A DNA stretch of 64,000 nucleotides, from contig OX421494.1 of the NCBI GenBank assembly GCA_949126835.1, positions 25,070,185-25,134,184 on the forward strand. The letters are read 5' to 3'. This document shows, piece after piece, positions 55,007 through 64,000 of the stretch (position 1 is its first letter; each line of letters starts with the position of its first letter). A model generated the notes under the pieces. The model was not told the DNA's origin, did not search any database, and saw nothing but the letters and a program-made list of their open reading frames with translations. The position numbers and the translations under genes are program-made. The DNA comes from Anisus vortex (Eukaryota > Mollusca > Gastropoda > Planorbidae).

Positions 55007-56448
55007 GAAGAAGGTGGGGCTTAAAGTCACAACTATGTACATTTTATAGGATAGCTGACTTCAAAGTTAATCAATCATTACCAAACTAAACATGATGCCT
55101 CCCATACATTCATACAACATTCATACAACAAGTAGAATAAGTCAAATAAATTGTATCTTTTTATTTCTCAGAAATATAAAATAAAAAATCGGTTGGGTTA
55201 GAGTTGCCCACAGTGGGGCAAGTTGTCACACAACGTGGGGCAAGTTGTCACAAAAATTACCAAAGGTTGATATGGCTAAAGTCAATATCAAAAACTAGTC
55301 CAGACTTTGTTCTGGAGGTGGTTCCAGTGCCCACTGGGGGTGGGAGAACTGCATGAATATATTCTTTTGGAACTGTTCCAATATCAGGCACATTAGATGA
55401 AAGAAATTTTCTCTCAACTTTGGTGCTCGTCGGAGGAAAGAAACCTCAACGTCTCCGTCTTCATCCTCATTTTCAGTAACTTGCCCCACCAAATATTTTA
55501 ATTTAATATCTTTATTAAACGCAACCAGAAGATAGTCATTGAGACTGACGTTGGCAACTGTCCCGAGCTCAATTCCGACTGTTTCCTCCTTTTCAAACTC
55601 TGACGCATAGCCATCACTGTCAGTGGCGGCCTTGCGTAGTGACAAACCTTGGTTGATGACAGCATCGACAGCTAATAACATAGATTCTCTACAGAAATTT
55701 CCTCGAATTGTGGTACGAATATAATTTCTCATGTTTAAAATTAAATGAAGGCTGTCTGTGGATGGAAATATATAATTAAGTCCCCAGAAATGACAAAAAA
55801 AAAATGATTTTTAATATGTGTAGCCTACTTTTTAATAGATCTGTACGTCTTTAAGTATAAGTAGCCTAAGACGGGCTAAGAAGACCCAAAAATAATTTGA
55901 ACAAAATAATTTTTCTACACTGAGATACCTTTATGATCCATATGGTCTTTTAAAACTTTTACAGAAGGCATTGCAAAAGATATAATTAAAAAATTTTTAT
56001 AAATCAAAAGCTCAATAATAGTGGGGCAAAAAGTCACAACTGTGACTTGTAACCCCAACCAGTGTGACTGCCTGCCCCACATCAAATTCTGGCAAATTAA
56101 ATATAATAATTTTTTATTGGATTGACAATAAATAATACCAGTAGTCCTGATGTGTAAAGGATACCTTAACAATTACATTAGTATAAAGTTGCAAATATTT
56201 ATTTAATAAAATATGTGTTTACTCACCAAATTTAAGAAAAATCAAAATCCACAATGAAATTCTGAAATTCAAGTGCTTTGCTTTTTCAACAGAAGTGAAA
56301 AACGGAGTAACTTCCCTTCGCCATTATAATTCTTAATACCAATAACCTACACAACCACAGTTTCGCATTTTACTTTCATTATCAAATTATGGCTGCAAAG
56401 AACTTGTGACAACTTGCCCCTGTGACTTTAAGCCCCACCTTCCCCTAC
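55007..56448 (-). mobile_element. Pogo-like Tc1/mariner element, deleted
   Basis: The inverted ends AAGGTGGGGCTTAAAGTCACA (left) and its complement (right) lie between TA dinucleotides at 55005-55006 and 56449-56450. It is inserted in N2 at a site that reads CTATTATACT in the empty copy. GGGGCAAGTTGTCACA is repeated inside the left arm. It carries a truncated transposase. Confidence 0.82.
55295..55732 (-). pseudogene. Internally deleted pogo-type transposase
   Basis: The 145-residue frame starts MRNYIRTTIRG and has LLAVDAVINQGLSLRKAA, the psq-type helix-turn-helix of pogo/CENP-B transposases. Directly after it come C-terminal words (KLKYLVGQVTENED, EVSFLRR). The DDE core expected in between, about 300 residues, is missing. 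It cannot be an active transposase, but the DNA-binding part could still be expressed. Confidence 0.65.
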
Positions 56449-57863
56449 TATTTTATAAATTATTTTTCTAGAACATTAACTCCGTAGCAAAACCAATATT
56501 TTATTACTAAACTTTCACATTTATCATTTTTTAGTCAAGGTGAGGATCTAACACATGCATTTGTTATTTATATTTTATCTCAGTTTAACTGAGAAGTCCT
56601 TTATTTTGTTTAATACTTTATTATATATTCTATTACATAATATGGTAAAATAATAATACGGGTTATCGTAAAGCGGAATAGTTACGTAGTAATCTTACAA
56701 ACTGGGTAGTTAATGTAATGTTTGAAAATATACTTATAAATTTTTTAATCATAAACATTTATATAATTTTCAAATACTTTTTACAGTTTGATCATTTCAA
56801 ACGTATAAATTTGTAGCCATAATTTTTTTGTAAAAGAAAAATTTAACTAAAATAAAACGGGTTAATTTTATCACTTTATTAAAAAAAATGTTTCCACATT
56901 TGATTCAGGGATGCCAAACATGTTATGTTTTGTAATATAACAAATATTACTGACTAATTATTATTTTTTTTATATAACTCCAACATTATGGTAATCATTA
57001 CAAGATGTAAGTATTAGAAGACTAAAATAATTTACGTTAAACAGTTGTACATAAACATATCCTGCATTAATTGTTTGTCCATTTAAGGGGTTAATATTTA
57101 TTTTAAACATTAATAATTACAGAAATTACATTATAGAGTGCTATTAAACAAGTCTCTAATATTTATTAAATAATACAAATAAATGTGTTTTAAAATTATT
57201 TATATTTATATTTAATTAAAGAAGATTAGCATAAAAACTCTTTTAAATGTAATTAGTCTGCAGACTATATCAATTAATGAGTGGTCAAGTGTAGGTGATA
57301 TGACCTCTTTGTATGCTTAAAATTAACAGCTTTCATGTGCGATAAAATCAAACTCTGTTCACAAGTTTAAATTCAACCAAATTCTGAAAGGAAAAGAACG
57401 AATGCCTAGCAATTGAGAATAGCAGATGACTTTCCTAAGTAACTTCTTTTATATTTTTTTCGCAAACGGGCACATTTGGATGCCCATTTTTGAAATGTTT
57501 AAAAATTCAACTTAAAAAAAGGATCTACATCTAAGGAGGTTGTAGAAATATCAAACCAGTTAGGCTTGATGTGGTATGAAAAATGGGCCATCAATTTTAA
57601 AGTCTTGCCTTTAATTAGAAAACTCCACTATCTATCTTAATATATGCCTTAATATAGAAATGTACATGTAGTTAAATGTTTTGAAGTTGATTTCACGGCA
57701 AGATATGTCCAGTTTCAAGGCAAATCCATTCCAGTGGTCAACTCACTGAAATGTGTCGCTAAATCACTCAATGGTCAGTTTTCCTCATTGTTGTTTTGTT
57801 TTTTATCAATTAAAAACCTCTTGGCGGTCTCTTGTGTGCCATTGAAAATTGCTCTGCCCTTAG

Positions 57864-57871
57864 GTATAGTA
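57864..57871. repeat. Target duplication GTATAGTA, right
   Basis: It is an exact copy of 54904-54911. Confidence 0.85.
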
Positions 57872-58366
57872 TATAGTTCATTTTTTTTTATAGCTTAGTT
57901 CTGTGGTCTAGTCCTGTAATTTTCCGTTTGGTTGTACAATTTTGTGTTGTATAGTTCTGAGATATGCCTATGTAATACATAATGTATCGTGTTGCTATGA
58001 TGCCTTTTTAGAAAATACCGAGCACCCATCTTTTATACTATTATTTCTCTTCTAGATATCCCACTTTGCTACAATGTTTTAAACATGCTACCTATATATC
58101 ATAAAGCTTAAGAACAAGTAGCCATTATTTAATCTAACAAATAAGGTTTGAAAGCAGTCATTGCTCGACTGATTGGTATAGATTTACTCATTATTCTGCA
58201 ACTCTCCATGAGAAATAAAAAAGTATCTTAATTCAATGTAATCAAATGTAACCACCTTCCATTACTTATGCCGACTTATGGTATGATCTAAGCTAATCAT
58301 TTCATAACAGCAAGAGGCTGTATTGTTTTTGGTATTGAAATTTTTATGTTGACACTTCACATTAAG
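57872..58366. other. Intergenic sequence
   Basis: No feature is recognised. Confidence 0.4.
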
Positions 58367-58631
58367 TTAAGTACCCTTTGGAGCAAATTGGTCAGAGGCC
58401 CGGTTAAAGCAGTGTTAAACAGTTTCTGTGACCACAGCATTCGAGGGGATGTGTGGCCAGCACAATGCCCAGCCACTTTTACTTTACCCCAACTAATGTC
58501 AGGTACCCATCAGAGCTGGGTAGACTCAGGGACACCCACCAGTCCTGGGAACAAATCCTTGCCTTCACCAGGATTCAACCCCAGAACCTTTGAAACGCCA
58601 GTCAAACACACTGCCGCTCTGCCCCATGACG
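58367..58631 (-). repeat. tRNA-derived SINE (minus)
   Basis: TTTCTGTGACCACAGCAT, CCAGCACAATGCCCAGCC, CCCATCAGAGCTGGGTAGAC and a decayed head match 22303-22552 in reverse. Confidence 0.8.
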
Positions 58632-59046
58632 CTTCACATTAACAACAAATATATTTCACAACTTACTGTAAACATATATTTTATAATAGCATTGTATTAG
58701 ACTGATAGCTAGACCTATTTGATCAATACATAGATAAGGCCAATAGTAACATTGTTGATTATGTACAATTTTCAATTCTACAAAATGAGGAGTTTTTAAT
58801 CATATTTATTTAGTAAGTTGTTTTTTTATAATGAAATGGCCATTTTCGCACATTTGTAAAGAAATAAATATTGTTTTATTTAAAAATGAAATATAGTTGA
58901 TATGACTACTACCTTGATTTTAACATTAACAAATGATTTTTTAAAAATCAACAGCAACACAAATTGTCTAGCATGTAAATCAACAGAGACTTTAATCTAT
59001 GAAATAGATTCTTGCATTTTATGGCCGTAGGCAGTGAAGCCCTAAA
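58632..59046. other. Spacer downstream of POLR3H
   Basis: AT-rich with nothing recognised. Confidence 0.4.
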
Positions 59047-59052
59047 TTTATT
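59047..59052 (-). terminator. Poly(A) signal AATAAA of POLR3H
   Basis: It lies on the minus strand about 375 nt after the POLR3H stop codon. Confidence 0.45.
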
Positions 59053-59056
59053 CTAC

Positions 59057-59306
59057 AACACACACAGCATGTAAACATATTCTTAACACTTTCATACACC
59101 ACAGCATTGACCCATTACGTCAGTAGCATATACACTGATGGCACTGTCACACCATGGAATCTGTCAATAAAACCTACAACACACACAGCATTTAAACATA
59201 TTCTCAACACTTTCATACACCACAGCATTGGCCCATTCTCTAACTTAAGTATTGCATACACTGATGACACTGTCACGCCATGGAATCTGTCATTAAAACC
59301 TACATT
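59057..59306. repeat. Tandem duplication, about 125 bp x 2, in the POLR3H 3' UTR
   Basis: ACACACAGCAT[G/T]TAAACATATTC, CACTTTCATACACCACAGCA and CCATGGAATCTGTCA recur at a spacing of about 125 bp. The copies differ at a few sites. Confidence 0.85.
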
Positions 59307-59425
59307 CACATTACTAAAAAAATAATTTACATTCATCTATGTACAAATTCATTCAACACAAAGGTAAAAGCTTGTGACTCAAACATCAAATCCAAACCAA
59401 CGTAGAAAAGTGATCTTCATTGAAT

Positions 59426-59585
59426 TTATCCAGCATTCCACCAGGATACCATTCCTAAACCCATTTCACTGATTGAACCCTGAGAGAAAGAAAAAAAAAC
59501 ATTTATCATATTAGTATTAGGGATTTAGTTTTATAAAATGATAGATAAAACAAATCATGACATTCTTAACATGTCTAGAATAAAT

Positions 59586-59653
<68 letters not shown>

Positions 59654-62600
59654 GGAATGAATCATGTGAATCAGATTGTTTTCTAAAGAAGATATATCAG
59701 TATTCAGTAGAAAAAGAAAACTAATTTTGGGTATTTGGCTGCATTAAGGATAACTCTTAAAACCTTCAAGTGTTTCATGTTTAGCAGCAATTATTTCCCT
59801 TAACACTTGTCTAAAACTAGGTAAACAAAATATCATGACTAAACTTGAAAAATGTACACAGTTTAGAGGGAATGATATAAAACTGTAGATAACTGAATAA
59901 ACAAAAAAAAAAGTTTTTTTTTATATTTCATGTATCTAAAACTATTTTTAAAGATAAACAATAAAATCCTTAAAAGTAAAAAAAAATTGTTTGACAATCA
60001 TTGACTAAGATTAATAATGATACAAGTATAGTTCACACATTCCTATTGGCTTTACATTTATTTGCATAGCTTGGAATCATTCGCTATTTAATTATATTAA
60101 AGTTGATGCTAAACTTGAGTACTTTCAAGATTATTTATTATTTTTAAAAGATTTATAAGCGGTGACGGATTAGGTGATCATATTATTGACAAAATACGTT
60201 GGAGTATTTTACATTTTAACCATTAAAACTTGGCCCAATATTTATATCAATTACTTAAATATAATTTAAAACATTTATAGATTCCAACATGATATCAAAG
60301 AAACATTTTTAGTTTTAATATTGCTTTAGATTAAAGTCAAAATGCATTTCAATGTCTTAAATTAGAATTCTCTTACTTCATGTTACAACTGGGAATGTTA
60401 CTTTTTTGGCCAGTTATCAGTCAAAATAGGGACATATGTATTTTATTTAGAACAGCCACAACTGAACCTTCATTTGGCTAAATAACATAAAGGGAGTGGT
60501 TGTTTGATTGTATTTTATGTTTCAAGCATTGTTGAGATTGTGGGCATTCAATAATTCAGTCAAATCCAACAAATGTTGTGTCAACAGAGTAATGCAATCA
60601 TCTTACTGAGAGTGTGTATGGAGCTTTTTTAGCACTGGGATCTGTGATAGGCAGAGACGTTCCTGGTCCAGCTGTTGCAGGCGGAGCCATTGGCTTAATG
60701 TCTTCAGGACTGGATGGAGTGGTATCAACAAATGTTTCATCCACAACTCGAAACCTGAAAGTAAAACAATGCATATATAGTATCTGTTTTTACTATATGC
60801 CTATGGGACTCTTTCCATTGCATATATCTTTATTATTATCTATGAATAATGTCACCTTTAGAGTAATAATTGTACTATATGTATGTTTTAGTAATGTGAT
60901 TTTATAAAGAGAATTTATCTTTATTTGAAACATAGTTGTTATTGTTAGATGTACTGGTATTTCATATTATTTAGGCATGTGTGCGTGTTGATCTGATGCT
61001 GGGCCTACACTGTACTATACAAGATTTAACAAGTGTGTTAGAATTGGAAGGTCTACACTAGTCCTACAGCCTAGAATTGTCTACTAGAGTCAAGAAAAAG
61101 TTTTTATCATTACTTATATTAGATATGATTTACTAATGTAGCCTATTGAATATCATTAATTGTTGTAATTTTATTTATCCCTTTTTATATAAGGAATGGT
61201 AACACAGAATGCAATTTTAGTAAAACTTGACTGATTAGTTTATTTTTCTATCTTTTATTTAAATGTTTTCTGTATGATTGTCTTAATCAGATTAAATAAT
61301 GGCTTTAAATATAATAATAATAAATAATATATAGAATATTTAAACATATATTTATACATATTCAACATTTACCTTATATCACCACCTATCTCCATTGGAA
61401 GATCAACTTTGCCTTCTTCAGGTGCTTCATACTCCCAGCTCCACAACTGTTCTTGCTCATTACTAAATCATAGTTAAGGATCAAGTAAAAATCATATTCT
61501 CTTTATTCCTGGGCATATATATATATATATATATATAATAATATATGAATAGAAAAAAAAATTATTTTTAAAAGGATACAATTTGGATGGATGTTGAAGT
61601 GAATCAGAAGGAATGATGATGTCGTCAAAAAAGCCCATTGTAACTGTAGAATAAGAAATAGAACAAGTTAGGATAGTAAACATACAATTACTTAACAAAT
61701 CTCTTTAGCAAAAACATTTTTTTTTAATTTTCAAAAAGGTAATTTAATCTATAGGGCCAGAATTCACAAGTTTTAGTGACCAAAACATACTAGGGGATTG
61801 TATGGCGAGAACAACAGCCTATAATTTTCCTAACCAATTCCAAATGCGCATCAAAATTGGGTAGACTCAGGGAGGGTTCAAGACCAAGGATAATACCTTA
61901 ACCATCAACAATATTTGAACTATATATCTTCTATTCGCCAGCCGAGTGACTACACCATGCCCAATTTTTGTTACAATGGAACCAATATTTAAAATACTAA
62001 TTATTTTCAATCTATTGTTATATAAATTTGGCTGCATAGTTAATAATCCGTAATGTATAAACAAAAGTTCATCTCAATAAAACTATCATTAACAATTAAG
62101 TGCAACTAAATACCTACCATGCACACCATCTTTACTACAACTTTTGATTCTACCAATGAGAATCTCATCAACAAATGGCCGAAACACAACAAACCTAAAA
62201 TGTACTTGACAGGTTTTCAAATAAATAAAAGATGTGTTCGAGTTAGATTATATTAAATGTTTCCATTGTCGTTCATTAAAAACTTGTAAAAAAATATTAA
62301 ATTTAAATATAATAAAACCTGAATGAATAACAATAATGAACATATAAAAGTATTTCTTGAGCAAAAAATTTAAACACAAACAAAGATAGTGGTTTTTTTT
62401 TAAGGATAAGAGTAATTTCTTTCCTACTTAGCCATTCAATTCAGTCTTTGATATTTGTAACATCTGGGGTATTTCATAACATAATGTTACAGTTTATATA
62501 CTAATAATATTTAATAATCAAATTCAAGAACAGTTAAAACGTATAACATTAGAGTATTAGAGACTTTAAATAAATTCAGGGAGATTGAACCCAAAACTTA

Positions 62601-62842
62601 GCCTGTAACAAATAATGTTGCTTGTAACAAAAAAAATGCTATTAGTAACAAAATAATGCTGCAAACATTGAAATGCACTAAAAGTAAGAAAAAAATAAAT
62701 GTAAAAATCAGTGAATAATTTTACAGCTCAAAACTTTGAACTTACCAATTGTATGAGTAGCTCCATCTCCAGGAAATATATAACTGTCATCTACTTTCTC
62801 AACATCCCATAATGCTATACAAAGACCAACTTTGTAAACAAC
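59426..62842 (-). CDS. POLR3H: RNA polymerase III subunit RPC8 (POLR3H), partial, six exons
   Basis: This subunit (yeast Rpc25) forms the RPB7-like stalk of RNA polymerase III and binds emerging RNA during transcription of tRNA and 5S genes. Exons run 62842-62746, 62204-62118, 61643-61580, 61462-61373, 60754-60607 and 59479-59426. All have GT-AG sites and matching phases. Readable blocks are [104 protein letters not shown] and [17 protein letters not shown] then stop. These match the family over the whole S1-like C-terminal part. The first coding exon, expected to hold about 37 residues, is beyond the right edge. No frameshift is seen, so the gene is probably functional. Confidence 0.93.
59588..59648. 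repeat. (GA)n microsatellite in the last POLR3H intron
   Basis: A nearly pure GA run of about 60 bp. Confidence 0.95.
61750..61965 (-). repeat. Decayed tRNA-derived SINE in a POLR3H intron
   Basis: AATTGGGTAGACTCAGGGAG and the spacing of neighbouring words follow the SINE at 58367. Its head (CGCCAGCCGAGTGACTACACC) is degenerate. Confidence 0.5.
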
Positions 62843-63200
62843 CTATAAAATTATTGATAGAAATATTTGTTAAAAATATGTTGAAAATAAAAACTATTGG
62901 CCCTGTAAATACAAAACTAGATCACTGATTGGCTTTTAAGGATATTTTAAAACATTATAAATATAGAGCTAAACCAATCTTCAAGTACAGTCCATCACCA
63001 TCAAAATAAGAATGCAAACCACTTGGCTCCTCCAATAATTAAAAATATTTCTTACATAAAAATACTATAAAAAATTTTTTTTACATAGCATCCAATGGAA
63101 GGCAGCTATATTTAATACAAAATTTATAAACTTATAATATGCATAATGCATATATATAGCCTATATCCTATAGGGCCTAATATGCAATATATGCATTTAT
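62843..63200. other. POLR3H intron sequence
   Basis: AT-rich. I found no exon matching the missing POLR3H N-terminus. Confidence 0.5.
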
Positions 63201-63317
63201 ACAGGACCAATGAGTTTCAATAGACTGAGTGTTAGGCCTATTATTTATATATAAAATATACAGGACCAATGAGTTTCAATAGACTGAGTGTTAGGCCTAT
63301 TATTTATATATAAAATA
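63201..63317. repeat. 59-bp tandem duplication
   Basis: ACAGGACCAATGAGTTTCAA through TTAGGCCTATTATTTATATA is present twice without a difference, starting at 63201 and 63260. Confidence 0.93.
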
Positions 63318-64000
63318 ATAAATAGATTTAGAATTTAGGCTATATAAATATAGGTCTCTTATAAGTTTTACAGACGTTCCTTCTAGACTAGATAGACTAG
63401 AAGATTATTTTTAATAATATTACGTCTACTAGGCCCAAAACTCCTGCAGGACAGCAGGGATATAAAATATAAAACATATAGGAATAGGTCTATCCCGCGA
63501 CATATCGGTTGACAGTCCAGCGAATTAACCACAGGACCAGTCGGTTCATACTATTGGGCTGAGGACTATACTTTAGTGTAATTGGTTCTATTTTTTTTAA
63601 AGTAATATTTCAAAGATCTTTTTATCCTGAATACGAAACTGTTGGTTTCATTCAACGATTCCAGTTCTGTGATTTAATATCAATTTTTAATTTGAAATGT
63701 AGAGAATTGAGAGATTTTTTTATTAAAAAATATTACCTCCCTTTGAAATTGTGTGTTGTAAATTCAACATGAGTTACCTCCTTTGGAAATTGTGTAACGT
63801 CCCTTTGTTTGTTTTTTTATTTATTTTATCGCATAATGTCAAACGAACACACACACACTGCATGCACTGCGCGCTTCTCGGACCAGATTTTTTAGCCAGT
63901 ATCGGTTAGTTTCTAAGCTTTCTATTTCTAAGTATTTGTTAATGATTAGCATCGGTTAGGTTAATAGGATAGGGAGATATTTGTAGTTTTTTTTATTTGG
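63318..64000. other. POLR3H intron or upstream sequence
   Basis: A decayed family B core lies at 63368-63425 (ACAGACGTTCCTTCTAGAC). A tRNA-like fragment lies at 63483-63545 on the minus strand (GGTCCTGTGGTTAATTCGCT). No coding exon is recognised. Confidence 0.5.

Larger units (their letters stand above)
54912..57863 (+). mobile_element. hAT-like element N2, interrupted by a pogo-like element
   Basis: It begins CAGGGGTCGGCAACC with a perfect 8-bp duplication at both sides. Its own sequence (about 1.5 kb) matches N2 at 41074-42369. The right terminus is cut: it stops at CTCTGCCCTTAG and lacks the expected GGTTGCCGACCCCTG. Confidence 0.83.

Overview
The window is AT-rich animal DNA. It holds one complete virus-like transposon, one end of a conserved host gene, and about 40 kb of intergenic sequence built from nested transposons, SINEs and microsatellites. 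Canonical GT-AG introns in a recognisable RNA polymerase III subunit gene (POLR3H) show a metazoan nuclear genome. The repeat landscape (GATA and GA arrays, many hAT-type elements, tRNA-derived SINEs, RTE-type LINE scraps) suggests an invertebrate, possibly a mollusc. That last point is a guess, not a demonstration.

Bases 387-16663 are a full-length Maverick/Polinton of the adintovirus-like type, 16,277 bp long. It has terminal inverted repeats starting AGTAGTATAG and an exact 6-bp target duplication TACTTA at 381-386 and 16664-16669. Every recognisable gene is on the minus strand and open. A late-type block (15920 down to 9799) encodes the packaging ATPase, a pX-like core protein, a Lys-rich protein, a DDE integrase with chromodomain, a small membrane protein, the penton-type minor capsid protein, a Gly-rich virion-type protein, the major capsid protein, an adenain-like protease and a PC4-like protein. 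Most neighbours overlap or lie 0-4 nt apart. A second transcription unit encodes protein-primed DNA polymerase B. Splice sites join a two-finger C2H2 exon (6186-6000) in frame to the 5877-1604 exon, giving a predicted protein of about 1486 residues. Between the units (about 6.2-9.8 kb) lie a TATA box for the polymerase unit, a possible opposing TATA box, minisatellites and microsatellites. The inverted repeats are packed with animal transcription-factor motifs: triple DR1, ETS, CRE, YY1 and E-boxes.

Bases 16.7-59 kb hold no intact host gene that I can support. They contain a 31-bp minisatellite of about 33 copies, apparently derived from a SINE tail; two related hAT elements with perfect 8-bp target duplications; a second hAT family (TIR CAGTGGCGTAGCC) that carries another element inside it; a pogo-like element nested in a copy of that inner element; a hAT with a LINE tail inserted; THAP and RTE reverse-transcriptase fossils; a MITE family bordered by GATA arrays; and a short SINE-like family with at least eight copies.

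Bases 59426-62842 (minus strand) carry six exons of POLR3H (RPC8/RPC25), from residue about 38 of the family to the stop codon. The first coding exon lies beyond the right edge.
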